Assembly: GCA_017446095.1 (NCBI GenBank)
Contig: JAFSRN010000018.1
Span: 1-64,000, forward strand
Source: Eubacterium sp.
Lineage (GTDB): Bacteria > Bacillota > Clostridia > Oscillospirales > Acutalibacteraceae
Length of the DNA: 64,000 bases
Reading direction: 5' to 3'
Shown: positions 48,537 to 58,226 of the stretch, in pieces
How positions within the stretch are numbered: position 1 is the stretch's first letter
How the letters are laid out: each line of letters starts with the position of its first letter
Notes under the pieces: generated by a model
Database searches by the model: none
What the model saw: only the letters and a program-made list of their open reading frames with translations
What the model was told of the DNA's origin: nothing
Program-made: the position numbers and the translations under genes

Positions 48537-48832
48537 TGAAAGCAGCTCAGGATATTATTCTCAAGCCAATCATCACTGAAGAATCAATGATGGGCATTTA
48601 TGTAAAGAAATATACCTTCAAGGTAGCAAAGGACGCTAACAAGATTGAAATCGCTAAGGCGGTTGAGGAAGTTTTCCCGGGCACAGAGGTTGCTAAGGTT
48701 AACACAATCAATGTAAGAGGCAGAAAGCGTCGTCAGGGTTACAACGTTGGCTACACTCCGTCATGGAAAAAGGCTATCGTAACCCTCACCGAAGATTCAA
48801 AGGAAATTGAATTCTTCGCTGATATGATGTAA
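48536..48832 (+). CDS. rplW: 50S ribosomal protein L23
   Basis: This 98-residue tunnel-exit protein provides a docking site for trigger factor and SRP. Family pattern: DIILKPIITEESMMGIYVKKYTF at the start, KIEIAKAVEEVFPGTEVAKVNT in the middle, and the basic loop VRGRKRRQGYNVGYTPSWKK. The SD is inside rplD (GGAGG). A 106-base gap with a GAAGGG-TGCCAT-CCCTTC hairpin follows, unusual for this tightly packed operon. Confidence 0.97.
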   Translation: MKAAQDIILKPIITEESMMGIYVKKYTFKVAKDANKIEIAKAVEEVFPGTEVAKVNTINVRGRKRRQGYNVGYTPSWKKAIVTLTEDSKEIEFFADMM

Positions 48833-48938
48833 TCCAAATATATAATAAACATTATATAGACAACCTAACATAACCGCGGATGATGAGGTATGAAGGGTGC
48901 CATCCCTTCGCAAAGTTATTCGCAATAAGGAGATTAAT
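48833..48938 (+). other. rplW-rplB gap with AT-rich segment and hairpin
   Basis: ATATATAATAAACATTATATA (48838-48858, split) is nearly palindromic, and GAAGGG-TGCCAT-CCCTTC (48892-48909) forms a hairpin shortly before the rplB SD. Internal promoter, processing site or regulatory hairpin are possible. Confidence 0.45.
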
Positions 48939-49772
48939 ATGGCAGTTAGAAATTACAAGCCGACCACTCCTTCAAGGAGAAATATGTCGGTAATCGATTA
49001 TTCTTCTTTGTCAAAGGTTGCTCCGGAAAAGTCACTTCTTCAGCCACTTAACAAGAAGTCAGGACGCAACAGCTACGGAAGAATTACAGTCCGTCACAGA
49101 GGCGGCGGAAACAGAAGAAAGTACCGTATCATCGACTTTAAGAGAAATAAGTTCGATATCCCTGCAACTGTACAGACAATTGAGTACGATCCTAACAGAT
49201 CAGCTCACATTGCTCTTATCCAGTATGAGGACGGCGTAAAGAGCTACATCACAGCACCTGAAGGTCTGAAAGTCGGCGACACAGTTATCGCAGGCACAGA
49301 TGTAGATATCGTAACAGGCAACGCACTCCCGCTTGAGAATATGCCTGTAGGTACAATCGTTCACAATGTTGAGCTTTATCCCGGCAACGGCGCACAGCTT
49401 GCACGTTCAGCAGGCAACAGCGCACAGCTGATGGCTCTTGAAGGACCTTACGCACTGTTAAGACTTCCTTCGGGCGAACTTCGCAACGTACCTAAGGAGT
49501 GCATCGCAACAGTCGGCGTTGTTGGTAACGCAGACCACGCAAACGTTAAAATCGGTAAAGCAGGCAGAAAACGCAATATGGGTTGGAGACCTACAGTCCG
49601 CGGTTCTGTTATGAACCCGAATGACCACCCCCACGGTGGTGGTGAAGGTAAGTCACCCATCGGTCGCCCAGGTCCTTGCACACCTTGGGGTAAACCTGCT
49701 CTCGGTTATAAGACACGTTCCAAGAAGAAAGCATCTAACAAGATGATCGTTCGCCGCAGAAACGGCAAATAA
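48939..49772 (+). CDS. rplB: 50S ribosomal protein L2
   Basis: This 277-residue protein is needed for subunit association and peptidyl transfer. It begins [20 protein letters not shown]. The RNA-binding domain has [20 protein letters not shown], and the C-terminal catalysis-linked signature is [19 protein letters not shown] with the conserved His. The ATG at 48939 has AAGGAG upstream. The frame from 48897 would translate the gap hairpin and is rejected. Confidence 0.97.
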   Translation: MAVRNYKPTTPSRRNMSVIDYSSLSKVAPEKSLLQPLNKKSGRNSYGRITVRHRGGGNRRKYRIIDFKRNKFDIPATVQTIEYDPNRSAHIALIQYEDGVKSYITAPEGLKVGDTVIAGTDVDIVTGNALPLENMPVGTIVHNVELYPGNGAQLARSAGNSAQLMALEGPYALLRLPSGELRNVPKECIATVGVVGNADHANVKIGKAGRKRNMGWRPTVRGSVMNPNDHPHGGGEGKSPIGRPGPCTPWGKPALGYKTRSKKKASNKMIVRRRNGK

Positions 49773-49791
49773 ACGGAAAGGAGAAGATTAA

Positions 49792-50064
49792 ATGAGTAGA
49801 AGTACTAAAAAAGGCCCCTTCGTCGAAGAAAGCCTTTACAAAAAAGTAGAAGCTCTTAACGCTAAGGGCGACAAGCAAGTTATTAAGACTTGGTCAAGAA
49901 GTTCAACAATCTTCCCTGAGTTCGTTGGTCACACATTTGCTGTTCACGACGGAAGAAAGCATGTTCCTGTATACGTTACAGAGGATATGGTTGGACACAA
50001 GCTCGGTGAGTTCGCACCGACAAGAACATTCAGAGGCCATGCCGGCTCAAAGACAGGTAAGTAA
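49792..50064 (+). CDS. rpsS: 30S ribosomal protein S19
   Basis: This 90-residue protein of the 30S head contacts 16S rRNA with S13 and reaches the A-site tRNA region. Pattern: [21 protein letters not shown], then [24 protein letters not shown] and [29 protein letters not shown] precedes the ATG. It sits between rplB and rplV in the universal order. Confidence 0.97.
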   Translation: MSRSTKKGPFVEESLYKKVEALNAKGDKQVIKTWSRSSTIFPEFVGHTFAVHDGRKHVPVYVTEDMVGHKLGEFAPTRTFRGHAGSKTGK

Positions 50065-50081
50065 TCGAAAGGGGAATTATT

Positions 50082-50420
50082 ATGGAAGCAAAAGCAAAAG
50101 CAACTTATGTCCGTATGTCTCCGAGAAAGGTTCAGATCGTTCTCGACCTTATCAGAAAACAACCTGCTGACAAGGCAATGGCAATTCTCAAGTTCACACC
50201 AAAAGCAGCTTGCGAGCCTGTTGCAAAGGTTCTCAAGTCAGCAATGGCAAACGCAGAGAATAACTTCAATATGGACGTAACAAGATTATATGTAGCAGAA
50301 GCTCACGTTGCACCCGGTCCGATTCTCAAGAGAATTCAGCCAAGAGCACAGGGCAGAGCTTACAGAATCAACAAAAGAACATCACACATTACCCTTGTAC
50401 TCAAGGAAATGGAAGACTAA
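50082..50420 (+). CDS. rplV: 50S ribosomal protein L22
   Basis: This 112-residue protein has a globular part on the surface and a beta hairpin in the exit tunnel where macrolide-resistance changes map. Visible are [20 protein letters not shown], the [21 protein letters not shown] helix-strand, and the hairpin [25 protein letters not shown], split in the source order. GAAAGGGG lies upstream; it ends 18 bases before rpsC. Confidence 0.97.
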   Translation: MEAKAKATYVRMSPRKVQIVLDLIRKQPADKAMAILKFTPKAACEPVAKVLKSAMANAENNFNMDVTRLYVAEAHVAPGPILKRIQPRAQGRAYRINKRTSHITLVLKEMED

Positions 50421-50438
50421 GCGAGGAGGAAAAGTTAA

Positions 50439-51152
50439 ATGGGACAGAAATGTAATCCAACCGGTTTAAGAATCGGCGTTATCAAAAACTGGGACTCTCG
50501 CTGGTATGCTAAGAAGGGCGACTTCGCTGACCTGCTTATCGAGGACTACGAACTTCGTCAGTACCTTCTTAAGACACTTCACAGTGCCGGTGTTCCAAAG
50601 GTAGAAATCGAAAGAGACGCAAAAAGAGTTAGAATCAACATCCACTGCGCAAAGCCGGGCATGGTTATCGGTAAGCAGGGTGCTGAAATCGAAAAGCTCA
50701 AGGAAATCTGTGCAAAGAAGCTCGGTAAGGATACAAGCGAAGTTTTCATAAACATCGTTGAAATCAAGAATCCTGACCTCAACGCAACTCTCGTAGCACA
50801 GTCAATCGCGGCTCAGCTCGAAAGACGTGTAGCGTTTAGACGTGCAGTTAAGGGCGCTATCAGAAACACAATGCGCCTTGGCGCTCGCGGTATCAAGATT
50901 CAGGTTTCAGGCCGTATCGGCGGCGCAGAAATCGCTCGTTCAGAGACTTACAAGGAAGGCACAATTCCGCTTCAGACAATCCGTGCCGACATCGACTACG
51001 GTACCTGGGAAGCTGCTACAACATACGGCAGAATCGGTATCAAGGTATGGATTTACCAGGGCGAGGTGCTTCGTGAGTCAAGAAACAACAACCGCAGAAG
51101 AAGCGACAATCGCAGAAGAAACAACAATCGCAAGGAAGGGGGAAATAAATAA
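50439..51152 (+). CDS. rpsC: 30S ribosomal protein S3
   Basis: This 237-residue protein lies at the mRNA entry channel with helicase function. A KH domain at about 38-106 has the loop [19 protein letters not shown]. The C-terminal S3 domain has [20 protein letters not shown] and [13 protein letters not shown]. It ends in a basic Asn/Arg tail ([18 protein letters not shown]), longer than in E. coli-like orthologues but common in clostridia. GAGGAGG precedes the ATG; the last base overlaps rplP. Confidence 0.97.
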   Translation: MGQKCNPTGLRIGVIKNWDSRWYAKKGDFADLLIEDYELRQYLLKTLHSAGVPKVEIERDAKRVRINIHCAKPGMVIGKQGAEIEKLKEICAKKLGKDTSEVFINIVEIKNPDLNATLVAQSIAAQLERRVAFRRAVKGAIRNTMRLGARGIKIQVSGRIGGAEIARSETYKEGTIPLQTIRADIDYGTWEAATTYGRIGIKVWIYQGEVLRESRNNNRRRSDNRRRNNNRKEGGNK

Positions 51153-51577
51153 TGCTCTTACCTAAGCGTGTAAAACACAGAAAGCAGCACAGAGGTCGTA
51201 TGACAGGTGCAGCGTCAAGAGGTAACAAAGTAACATACGGTGATTACGGTCTTGCTACAACAGAGCCTGCATGGATCACAGCAGCTCAGATTGAGGCAGC
51301 CCGTGTTGCTATGACTCGTTACACAAAGCGTGGCGGTCAGGTATGGATTAAGATTTTCCCTGATAAGCCGATTACAGCAAGACCTGCCGACACCCGTATG
51401 GGTAAAGGTAAAGGTAACGTAGATTACTGGGTAGCAGTTGTTAAGCCGGGCAGAGTTATGTTCGAGCTCAACGGCGTAAGCGAGGAAGTAGCTCGTGAGG
51501 CTATGAGACTTGCAGCTAACAAGCTTCCCGTAAAATGCAAGTTTGTTAAAAAAGAAGAAGAGGGAGGCGAGCAGTAA
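51152..51577 (+). CDS. rplP: 50S ribosomal protein L16
   Basis: This 141-residue protein near the A-site tRNA elbow is needed for correct tRNA accommodation. Pattern: [20 protein letters not shown] at the start, [24 protein letters not shown] in the middle, with the [15 protein letters not shown] signature that includes the Arg hydroxylated in some bacteria. It overlaps rpsC and rpmC by one base on each side, so translation is coupled. The extra end KKEEEGGEQ is acidic. Confidence 0.97.
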   Translation: MLLPKRVKHRKQHRGRMTGAASRGNKVTYGDYGLATTEPAWITAAQIEAARVAMTRYTKRGGQVWIKIFPDKPITARPADTRMGKGKGNVDYWVAVVKPGRVMFELNGVSEEVAREAMRLAANKLPVKCKFVKKEEEGGEQ

Positions 51578-51780
51578 TGAAAGCATCAGAAATCAGAGAG
51601 CTTTCTGCAGAACAGAGAGCAAAGAAGCTTGCAGAGCTTAAAGACGAGCTTTTCAACCTTCATTTCCAGGCAGCTATCAATCAGCTCGACAACCCTATGA
51701 GAATTAAAGCAGTCAAGAAAGATATCGCTCGCATCAAGACAGTTGAAAGAGCTATCGAACTTGAAAATGCTAATTCGTAA
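51577..51780 (+). CDS. rpmC: 50S ribosomal protein L29
   Basis: This 67-residue helical protein sits near the tunnel exit beside L23 and contributes to nascent-chain factor docking. The helix-hairpin-helix pattern [58 protein letters not shown] is complete. The SD is in rplP (GGAGGCGAG); GTAAGGAGG follows its stop for rpsQ. Confidence 0.97.
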   Translation: MKASEIRELSAEQRAKKLAELKDELFNLHFQAAINQLDNPMRIKAVKKDIARIKTVERAIELENANS

Positions 51781-51794
51781 GGAGGTAACTGATT

Positions 51795-52049
51795 ATGGAT
51801 AGAAACCTCAGAAAAACAAGAATCGGCGTTGTTTCATCAAACAAGATGGACAAAACAGTCGTAGTTACAATTAAAGAGCGTGTTAAGCACCCTCTTTACA
51901 ACAAAATCGTTAACAACACAGTTAAGTACAAAGCACACGACGAAAATAACGAGTGCGGCGTAGGCGACAAGGTTCAGATTATGGAAACACGTAAGCTTTC
52001 CAAGGATAAGAACTGGCGCGTTGTTAAGATTATCGAAAAGGCTAAATAA
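51795..52049 (+). CDS. rpsQ: 30S ribosomal protein S17
   Basis: This 84-residue OB-fold protein is an early binder of the 16S 5' domain. Pattern: [22 protein letters not shown], the [12 protein letters not shown] loop, and the [31 protein letters not shown] segment. AAGGAGGT precedes the ATG. A 178-base gap separates it from rplN, the longest gap within the cluster. Confidence 0.97.
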   Translation: MDRNLRKTRIGVVSSNKMDKTVVVTIKERVKHPLYNKIVNNTVKYKAHDENNECGVGDKVQIMETRKLSKDKNWRVVKIIEKAK

Positions 52050-52227
52050 TCATTGCGATTTATGCCTTGCCCCGTATATTATATACATTATATATAGGGC
52101 GCAAACAAAATTGGTACTAACGTGGCGGAATGATGCGGTTATCATTCCCTACAGAATTTAGTCATATTGAAAATAATAACTGCAACTTAGCAAAGTGTTA
52201 TTTTGCAGTACGAAGGAGGAAAACGCT
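52050..52227 (+). other. rpsQ-rplN gap with two hairpins
   Basis: GCCC...TATATTATATACATTATATATA...GGGC (52068-52102) and GGAATGAT-GCGGTT-ATCATTCC (52126-52147) are strong inverted repeats before the rplN SD. No T tract follows either. This is the S10/spc boundary in the sense of E. coli, so an internal promoter or an S8-like regulatory site are candidates. Confidence 0.5.
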
Positions 52228-52596
52228 GTGATACAACAGGAAAGTCGTCTTAAAGTCGCAGACAACACAGGTGCTAAAGAGATTCTTTGCATTCGTGTTC
52301 TCGGCGGTTCAGGCAGAAAGTACGCTAACATTGGCGACGTAATCGTTGCAACCGTTAAAAAGGCTGCTCCCGGTGGCGTTGTTAAGAAGGGCGAAGTTGT
52401 TAAAGCAGTCATCGTTCGTACAACTAAAGGTGTACGTCGTGATGATGGTCAGTATATCCGTTTCGACGAGAATGCTGCCGTAATTATTCGTGAGGATAAA
52501 ACCCCGCGAGGCACCCGTATTTTTGGTCCCGTAGCAAGAGAGCTTCGTGAAAAAGATTATATGAAGATTCTCTCTCTCGCTCCGGAAGTACTTTAA
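52228..52596 (+). CDS. rplN: 50S ribosomal protein L14
   Basis: This 122-residue protein at the subunit interface forms bridges with 16S rRNA and binds the silencing factor RsfS. Pattern: [32 protein letters not shown] at the start, then [27 protein letters not shown] split over the middle, and [18 protein letters not shown] near the end. The start is GTG at 52228 after AAGGAGG. A longer frame from 52195 begins inside the gap. The stop overlaps a possible rplX start by one base. Confidence 0.96.
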   Translation: MIQQESRLKVADNTGAKEILCIRVLGGSGRKYANIGDVIVATVKKAAPGGVVKKGEVVKAVIVRTTKGVRRDDGQYIRFDENAAVIIREDKTPRGTRIFGPVARELREKDYMKILSLAPEVL

Positions 52597-52610
52597 TGGA
52601 GGTGCCGAAT

Positions 52611-52913
52611 ATGAAAATGTTTGTTAGAACAGGCGATACCGTACAGGTATTATCTGGTAAATCAAAGGGTGCAAGAGGTGAAGTTCTTGCTGTAAGTCCT
52701 AAAGAGAACAAGGTTATCGTTAAAAAGGTACAGGTTGTTACAAAGCACGTTAAGCCTAACAGACTTGGCGAGCAGGGCGGACTTGTTGAAGTTGAATCAG
52801 CTCTTTATGCATCAAAAGTACAGTTAGTATGCCCCAAGTGCGGCGAGGCTACTCGCGTAGGCCACAAAAAGGGCGGCATCCGCGTTTGCAAAAAGTGCGG
52901 ACACGAGTTTTAA
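52611..52913 (+). CDS. rplX: 50S ribosomal protein L24 with a C-terminal zinc-ribbon-like end
   Basis: This KOW-domain protein initiates 50S assembly near the tunnel exit. The KOW motif is MFVRTGDTVQVLSGKSKGARGEVLAV. The ATG at 52611 gives 100 residues and has GGAGGT 7 bases upstream; the in-frame ATG at 52596 would put that SD inside the gene. The end has four Cys in two CxxC pairs (VCPKCGEATRVGHK and VCKKCGHEF), as in many Firmicute L24 proteins, possibly binding zinc. Confidence 0.94.
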   Translation: MKMFVRTGDTVQVLSGKSKGARGEVLAVSPKENKVIVKKVQVVTKHVKPNRLGEQGGLVEVESALYASKVQLVCPKCGEATRVGHKKGGIRVCKKCGHEF

Positions 52914-52932
52914 GAAAGGGAGGACATAACAA

Positions 52933-53475
52933 ATGGCAGCAAGGTTAAAAGAAACCTATAAGAGCGAAGTAGCTCCTGCACTTATGAAGAAGTTTGAATA
53001 CAAGTCTGTTATGCAAATCCCGAAGCTTGACAAGGTTGTAATCAACGTTGGTGCGGGCGAAGCTCGTGAAAATTCAAAGGTAATCGACGCTATTGTTTCC
53101 GACGTAACACAGATCGCAGGTCAGAAGCCTATCGTTTGTAAAGCAAAGAAATCAGTAGCTAACTTCAAACTTCGTGAAGGTATGCCGATCGGCGTTAAAG
53201 TAACGCTTCGCGGCGATAAGATGTATGAGTTTGTTGACAGACTCTTCAATCTTGCACTTCCGAGAGTTCGTGACTTCAGGGGTATCAATCCTAACTCATT
53301 CGACGGCAGAGGCAACTATGCTATGGGTGTTAAGGAGCAGCTCATATTCCCTGAGATTGATTACGATAAGATTGATAAGGTTCGCGGTATGGATATCATT
53401 ATGGTAACAACCGCTAACACAGACGAAGAAGGACGCGAACTGCTCAGACTTATGGGCGCACCGTTCGCAGAGTAA
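52933..53475 (+). CDS. rplE: 50S ribosomal protein L5
   Basis: This 180-residue 5S rRNA-binding protein of the central protuberance contacts P-site tRNA. It begins [20 protein letters not shown]. The signature [18 protein letters not shown] is followed by the RNA-binding [15 protein letters not shown]-like segment (here [19 protein letters not shown]). It ends [20 protein letters not shown], complete for the family. AAAGGGAGG lies ahead of the start. Confidence 0.97.
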   Translation: MAARLKETYKSEVAPALMKKFEYKSVMQIPKLDKVVINVGAGEARENSKVIDAIVSDVTQIAGQKPIVCKAKKSVANFKLREGMPIGVKVTLRGDKMYEFVDRLFNLALPRVRDFRGINPNSFDGRGNYAMGVKEQLIFPEIDYDKIDKVRGMDIIMVTTANTDEEGRELLRLMGAPFAE

Positions 53476-53487
53476 GGAGGGAATATC

Positions 53488-53673
53488 GTGGCTAAAACAT
53501 CTATGAAGGCAAAGCAGAAAAGACCTGCTAAATATTCAACAAGAGCTTACAACAGATGTAAGATCTGCGGTAGACCTCATGCTTATCTTCGTAAGTATGG
53601 CGTATGCCGTATCTGCTTCAGAGAACTTGCTCACAAGGGCGAGATTCCGGGCGTTAAAAAATCATCTTGGTAA
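53488..53673 (+). CDS. rpsN: 30S ribosomal protein S14 type Z
   Basis: This 61-residue zinc-binding short form of S14 belongs to the 30S head. Cys24/Cys27 and Cys40/Cys43 ([20 protein letters not shown]) form the zinc knuckle, and [17 protein letters not shown] is the typical end. The start codon is GTG at 53488 after AAGGAGGG. A zinc-free paralogue, if any, is not in this window. Confidence 0.96.
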   Translation: MAKTSMKAKQKRPAKYSTRAYNRCKICGRPHAYLRKYGVCRICFRELAHKGEIPGVKKSSW

Positions 53674-53709
53674 ATCTGAGAATTGCTAAATTTATAAGGA
53701 GGAAATATC

Positions 53710-54108
53710 ATGCATATTACAGATCCAATTGCTGATATGCTTACAAGAATTCGTAATGCCAATTCAGCAAAACACGAAACAGTAGATATTCCTGCATCAA
53801 ATATGAAGAAGGCAATTGCACAGATTCTTCTTGATGAAGGTTATATCGCATCATATAAAGTAATTGAAGACGACAAGCAGGGCGTTATTCGCGTAACACT
53901 CAAGTATGGCGAGAACAAGAGCGCAGTCATCACAGGACTTCGCAGAGTTTCAAAGCCGGGTCTCAGAATCTACTCAAGCGTAGAGGAGATGCCCAAGGTT
54001 ATGAAAGGTCTCGGCATTGCTATCGTTTCCACATCAAAAGGTATAATGACAGACAGAGAAGCTCGCAAGCTTAATGTAGGCGGCGAAGTATTAGCATTCG
54101 TTTGGTAA
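53710..54108 (+). CDS. rpsH: 30S ribosomal protein S8
   Basis: This 132-residue central-domain 16S binder represses the spc operon in E. coli. Pattern: [23 protein letters not shown] at the start, [27 protein letters not shown] in the middle, and the RNA-binding [21 protein letters not shown] ending in [17 protein letters not shown] precedes the ATG. Confidence 0.97.
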   Translation: MHITDPIADMLTRIRNANSAKHETVDIPASNMKKAIAQILLDEGYIASYKVIEDDKQGVIRVTLKYGENKSAVITGLRRVSKPGLRIYSSVEEMPKVMKGLGIAIVSTSKGIMTDREARKLNVGGEVLAFVW

Positions 54109-54123
54109 GGAGGTGCAGTTAGG

Positions 54124-54666
54124 ATGTCACGTATCGGTTTAAAACCAATCGTAATTCCTGCCGGCGTCGAGGTTAAAAAGGACGACGCAAACACTGTTAC
54201 CGTTAAGGGACCAAACGGTACTCTTACACAGAATGTTCACAAGGACATCACGGTTAACATTGAAGGCAGCGAGATTACACTCTCAAGACCATCAGACGAT
54301 AAAGAGCACAGAGCTATGCACGGTCTGTACAGAGCGCTTATCGCAAATATGGTTACAGGTGTTAAGGACGGCTTCAAGAAAACTCTTGAGGTTAACGGTG
54401 TAGGTTACAGAGTTCAGGCACAGGGCAGCAAGCTCACAATGAACCTCGGTTTCTCACATCAGGTTATTATGGAAGCACCTGAAGGAATTAAAATTGAATG
54501 CCCGAGTGCAAACTCAATCGTTATCAGCGGTGCTGATAAGCAGGCAGTAGGTCAGTTCGCAGCACAGGTTCGCGAAAAGAGACCGCCGGAGCCGTATAAG
54601 GGCAAGGGCATTAAGTATGCTGACGAGCATATTCGCCGTAAAGAAGGCAAAGCAGGTAAGAAATAA
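54124..54666 (+). CDS. rplF: 50S ribosomal protein L6
   Basis: This 180-residue protein near the sarcin-ricin loop stabilises the factor-binding region. It has two tandem alpha/beta domains: the first begins SRIGLKPIVIPAGVEVKKDD, the second contains FKKTLEVNGVGYRVQAQGSK. The C-terminal signature is PPEPYKGKGIKYADEHIRRK. AAGGAGGTG precedes the ATG. Confidence 0.97.
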   Translation: MSRIGLKPIVIPAGVEVKKDDANTVTVKGPNGTLTQNVHKDITVNIEGSEITLSRPSDDKEHRAMHGLYRALIANMVTGVKDGFKKTLEVNGVGYRVQAQGSKLTMNLGFSHQVIMEAPEGIKIECPSANSIVISGADKQAVGQFAAQVREKRPPEPYKGKGIKYADEHIRRKEGKAGKK

Positions 54667-54684
54667 AGGAAGGAGTGAATTACA

Positions 54685-55044
54685 ATGGTTTCAAGACAGG
54701 ATTCTAACAAAGCAAGACAGAAGCGTCACACCCGTGTACGCGGCAAAATCAGCGGTACTGCAGAATGTCCAAGACTCAACGTATATCGCTCCCTCAGCAA
54801 CATTTACGTTCAGCTTATTGACGATGTTAAGGGCGTTACACTCGCTCAGGCGTCAACAGTTGAAAAGGACTTTACTGAGTACGGCGGAAACGTAGAGGCA
54901 GCTAAGGCTGTCGGCAAGACACTCGCAGAGAGAGCCACTGCAAAAGGCATCAAGACATGCGTATTTGACAGAGGCGGTTATGTTTATCACGGCAGAGTTG
55001 CTGCAGTTGCAGACGGCGCACGTGAAGGCGGACTTGAGTTCTAA
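54685..55044 (+). CDS. rplR: 50S ribosomal protein L18
   Basis: This 119-residue protein binds 5S rRNA with L5. It begins with a basic extension ([19 protein letters not shown]). [19 protein letters not shown] and [20 protein letters not shown] are the conserved body, and [20 protein letters not shown] is the typical end. AAGGAAGGAG precedes the ATG. Confidence 0.97.
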   Translation: MVSRQDSNKARQKRHTRVRGKISGTAECPRLNVYRSLSNIYVQLIDDVKGVTLAQASTVEKDFTEYGGNVEAAKAVGKTLAERATAKGIKTCVFDRGGYVYHGRVAAVADGAREGGLEF

Positions 55045-55061
55045 AGAAGGGAGTAATTATT

Positions 55062-55568
55062 ATGGTAAACAATAAGATTGACGTATCTTCGTTGGAACTT
55101 GAAGAAAGAGTTGTTGCTATCAACCGTGTATCAAAGACTGTAAAGGGTGGTAGAATTTTCAAATTCTCAGCTCTCGTAGTTGTTGGTGACGGCAACGGTC
55201 TTGTAGGCTTCGGCATCGGCAAATCAGGCGAGGTTCCGGACGCTATCCGCAAGGGCATCGAAGATGCAAAGAAAAACGTGATCAAAGTATCGCTCAGAGG
55301 AACAACAATTCCTCACGAAATTAAAGGTAAATTCGGCGCAGGTGAAGTACTTCTTATGCCTGCACCAAAGGGTACCGGCGTTATCGCTGGCGGTCCTGTG
55401 CGTGCGGTTGTTGAAACTGTAGGCATCAAGGATATTCGTACAAAAGCAATCCGTTCCAACAATCCTTGCAACGTTGTTAGAGCAACTATTAACGGCTTAA
55501 GCCAGCTTCGCACTGCTGAAGAGGTTGCTGCTATCAGAGGCAAGAGCGTTAAGGAAATCGTAGGTTAA
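55062..55568 (+). CDS. rpsE: 30S ribosomal protein S5
   Basis: This 168-residue protein lies at the mRNA entry and influences fidelity; spectinomycin-resistance changes map to its loop. The double-stranded-RNA-binding-like domain has [21 protein letters not shown] with [16 protein letters not shown]. The C-terminal domain has [19 protein letters not shown] and the end [29 protein letters not shown] precedes the ATG. Confidence 0.97.
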   Translation: MVNNKIDVSSLELEERVVAINRVSKTVKGGRIFKFSALVVVGDGNGLVGFGIGKSGEVPDAIRKGIEDAKKNVIKVSLRGTTIPHEIKGKFGAGEVLLMPAPKGTGVIAGGPVRAVVETVGIKDIRTKAIRSNNPCNVVRATINGLSQLRTAEEVAAIRGKSVKEIVG

Positions 55569-55581
55569 GGAGGGGCTAATT

Positions 55582-55761
55582 ATGGCAGATATTAAAGTAA
55601 AGCTCACAAAGAGCTTAATCGGCTGTAAGAAAGACCAGATCGCTACAGCCCACTCACTTGGTCTCAGAAAAATCGGTAATGTAACAGTACAGCCCGACAA
55701 CGCACAGACACAGGGTAAAATCAAAAAGATTTGTCACCTTGTTACAATTGTAGAAGAATAA
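55582..55761 (+). CDS. rpmD: 50S ribosomal protein L30
   Basis: This 59-residue protein (ATG 55582 to TAA 55761) sits between rpsE and rplO, where L30 is expected. The pattern is complete: [20 protein letters not shown], then [20 protein letters not shown] and [21 protein letters not shown] precedes the ATG. L30 is a small alpha/beta protein of the 50S subunit that binds 23S and 5S rRNA. Confidence 0.96.
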   Translation: MADIKVKLTKSLIGCKKDQIATAHSLGLRKIGNVTVQPDNAQTQGKIKKICHLVTIVEE

Positions 55762-55774
55762 GGGAGGTACTACT

Positions 55775-56218
55775 ATGAAATTACATGAACTTTCTCCCGC
55801 AGAGGGCTCTAAGAAAGCAGTCAAGAGAATCGGCAGAGGCCCAGCTTCAGGCCAGGGTAAGACTGCAGGTAAGGGTCAGAAGGGACAGAAGTCACGTTCT
55901 GGTTACAGCAGACGTCCCGGTTTTGAGGGCGGTCAGATGCCGCTTCAGAGACGACTTCCCAAAAGAGGATTTAACAACATTTTTGCAACAGAGTATGCTG
56001 TTGTTAACGTTTGCGACCTTGAGGAAAGATTCGAGGACGGCGCAACCGTTGACGCACAGAGCCTTGTTGAGTGCGGACTCCTCAAGAAAACTCTCGACGG
56101 CGTAAAGGTTCTCGGCAGAGGCGAACTCACCAAGAAGCTCGACGTTAAGGTTGCAAAGGTAAGTGAAACAGCCAAATCAAAGATTGAGGCTGCCGGTGGT
56201 ACGGTGGAGGTGCTGTAA
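55775..56218 (+). CDS. rplO: 50S ribosomal protein L15
   Basis: This 147-residue late-assembly protein has an extended basic N-terminal arm ([20 protein letters not shown], then [20 protein letters not shown]). The globular C-terminal domain follows (about 70-147), with [13 protein letters not shown] at the junction. AGGGAGGT precedes the ATG. The stop codon is followed at once by the secY ATG. Confidence 0.97.
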   Translation: MKLHELSPAEGSKKAVKRIGRGPASGQGKTAGKGQKGQKSRSGYSRRPGFEGGQMPLQRRLPKRGFNNIFATEYAVVNVCDLEERFEDGATVDAQSLVECGLLKKTLDGVKVLGRGELTKKLDVKVAKVSETAKSKIEAAGGTVEVL

Positions 56219-57565
56219 ATGATTAAAACTATCATTAACGCATTCAAAATCCCCGAAATCCGCAAAAAGTTAATCTTTACCGCATTCATCATCCTTGTGT
56301 TCAGAATCGGTTCGGTTATTCCGGTTCCGTTTCTCGACATCGTTGATGAAATCGATGTAGGTAAGGGTAACTCAATTTTAACTTATTTAAGCCTGATGAC
56401 AGGTAGTGCGTTCACATACGGAACAATTTTCGCTATGTCAATCACACCTTACATCAACGCATCAATCATTATGCAGCTTCTCGCTGTTGCTATTCCTGCA
56501 CTGGAAAAGCTTCAGAAAGAGGGCGAAGAAGGCAGAAAGAAGATTAATACAATCACCAGATTTGTTACAGTTGCACTCGGTCTTGCACAGTCCCTTGCAT
56601 ACTTCTTCTTCCTTCGAGCAAACAACTATCTTATGACTCCTGCAGACGGCACATACACAACGTTTGAGCAGGTGTTCCAGGCAGTAGTAATTATTGCAGT
56701 TCTCACTGCAGGTACAGCCGTTATTATGTGGCTCGGCGAGCAGATTACGATTGACGGTATCGGCAACGGTATTTCAATTATCCTTTTCGCAGGTATCGTA
56801 TCGCGTTTCCCGACCATCATCAGCCAGCTGTTCCAGTACATCAGAACAGGCAGAACCGTTTACAAGATTCTTGTTCCGGTAGTTATAGTAATATTCCTGC
56901 TTATGATTGCTTATATCGTACTGCTTGATAATGCAGAGAGAAGGCTGCCGATCCAGTACTCAAAGAGAGTTGTCGGCAGAAAGATGTACGGCGGTCAGAA
57001 CACTCATATGCCGATTAAAATCAATATGAGCGGCGTACTTCCGATCATCTTCGCTTCCTCAATTCTGTCACTTCCCGGTACAGTTCAGATGTTCATCTCA
57101 TCAGACAAGTACAAGGGCACAGGATGGGAAAAATTCTTCGACGCTTTCCAGGGCGATTCCTGGTGGTATGCGGGAATGTACTTCCTTCTCATCATTTTCT
57201 TTGCTTATTTCTACAGTACAATTCAGTACAACCCAATCGAAATGGCAAACAACTTGCGTAAAAACAACGGTGTTATTCCGGGTATCCGTCCCGGCAGACC
57301 TACATCAGACTACATCTTTAAGATTCTGTCAAGGCTGACACTTATCGGTGCGCTGATGATTTCTGTAGTAGCACTCTTCCCGATAGTTTACTCACTCATC
57401 TGCGAGGCTGCTATCCCACCGCTCACAGAGGGCGGCGACGACGGCGGTATGTCAATCAGTCTCGGCGGTACATCGCTTATCATCTTGGTAGGTGTTGCAC
57501 TTGAAACTGTAAGACAGCTCGAATCCCAGATGATGATGCGTCACTACAAGGGATTCCTTGACTAA
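56219..57565 (+). CDS. secY: Preprotein translocase subunit SecY
   Basis: This 448-residue protein is the protein-conducting channel with ten transmembrane helices. The first helix contains KLIFTAFIILVFRIGSVIPV. The plug-region GSAFTYGTIFAMSITPYINA motif and the cytoplasmic loops with KLQKEGEEGRKKINTITRF and RRLPIQYSKRVVGRKMYGGQ (SecA and ribosome contacts) are intact. An extra acidic-Gly loop GGDDGGMS lies before the last helix. It begins directly after the rplO stop with the SD (GGTGGAGGTG) inside rplO. Confidence 0.97.
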   Translation: MIKTIINAFKIPEIRKKLIFTAFIILVFRIGSVIPVPFLDIVDEIDVGKGNSILTYLSLMTGSAFTYGTIFAMSITPYINASIIMQLLAVAIPALEKLQKEGEEGRKKINTITRFVTVALGLAQSLAYFFFLRANNYLMTPADGTYTTFEQVFQAVVIIAVLTAGTAVIMWLGEQITIDGIGNGISIILFAGIVSRFPTIISQLFQYIRTGRTVYKILVPVVIVIFLLMIAYIVLLDNAERRLPIQYSKRVVGRKMYGGQNTHMPIKINMSGVLPIIFASSILSLPGTVQMFISSDKYKGTGWEKFFDAFQGDSWWYAGMYFLLIIFFAYFYSTIQYNPIEMANNLRKNNGVIPGIRPGRPTSDYIFKILSRLTLIGALMISVVALFPIVYSLICEAAIPPLTEGGDDGGMSISLGGTSLIILVGVALETVRQLESQMMMRHYKGFLD

Positions 57566-57592
57566 TTCGTTTAATAATTGAAAGGCAGTATT

Positions 57593-58225
57593 ATGAATCT
57601 TATTCTTTTAGGCGCTCCGGGTGCCGGCAAAGGTACTCAGGCAGAAAATATTTGTGATAAGTATAATATTCCTGCAATTTCAACGGGTAACATCATTCGT
57701 GCCGCTCTTAAAGAGGGCACGGAGATGGGACTCAAGGCTAAGTCTTTTATCGACGCAGGCCAGCTTGTACCTGACGAAGTTGTTATCGGAATTATCAAGG
57801 ACAGACTCGCGGAAGATGACTGCAAGAACGGCTTTATTCTTGACGGCTTCCCGAGGACAATTCCTCAGGCTCAGGCTCTTGAGGATATGGGTATTGTTAT
57901 CGACAAGGTTGTTGATATTGAAGTACCTGATGAAACAATTACTGCAAGACTGTCAGGCCGCAGAGTTTGCGCAAATTGCGGCAACTCATATCATATGATT
58001 TACAAATTCCCCAAGGTTGAGGGCGTTTGTGACGCGTGCGGCGGCGAACTTGTACAGCGTAAGGACGATGCACCCGAAACAGTTCAGGCTCGTCTTGTGG
58101 AATACCACGAGATGACCGAACCGCTTAAGGATTTCTACAAGAATCTCGGCAAGCTCAAAATTGTTGAGGGACAGGAAGAAGTAGAGGATACTACTAAGCT
58201 CGTCTTTGCTGCATTGGAGGATTAA
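57593..58225 (+). CDS. adk: Adenylate kinase, zinc-containing long form
   Basis: This 210-residue enzyme interconverts AMP, ADP and ATP. The P-loop is LILLGAPGAGKGTQAENICD, with the AMP site ISTGNIIRAALKEGTEMG and ILDGFPRTIPQAQAL. The LID domain holds four Cys (CANCGNSYH and CDACGGEL), the zinc type of Gram-positives. The ATG at 57593 is preceded by GAAAGG; an in-frame start at 57578 lacks an SD. secY-adk-map is the standard Firmicute order. Confidence 0.97.
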   Translation: MNLILLGAPGAGKGTQAENICDKYNIPAISTGNIIRAALKEGTEMGLKAKSFIDAGQLVPDEVVIGIIKDRLAEDDCKNGFILDGFPRTIPQAQALEDMGIVIDKVVDIEVPDETITARLSGRRVCANCGNSYHMIYKFPKVEGVCDACGGELVQRKDDAPETVQARLVEYHEMTEPLKDFYKNLGKLKIVEGQEEVEDTTKLVFAALED

Positions 58226-58226
58226 C

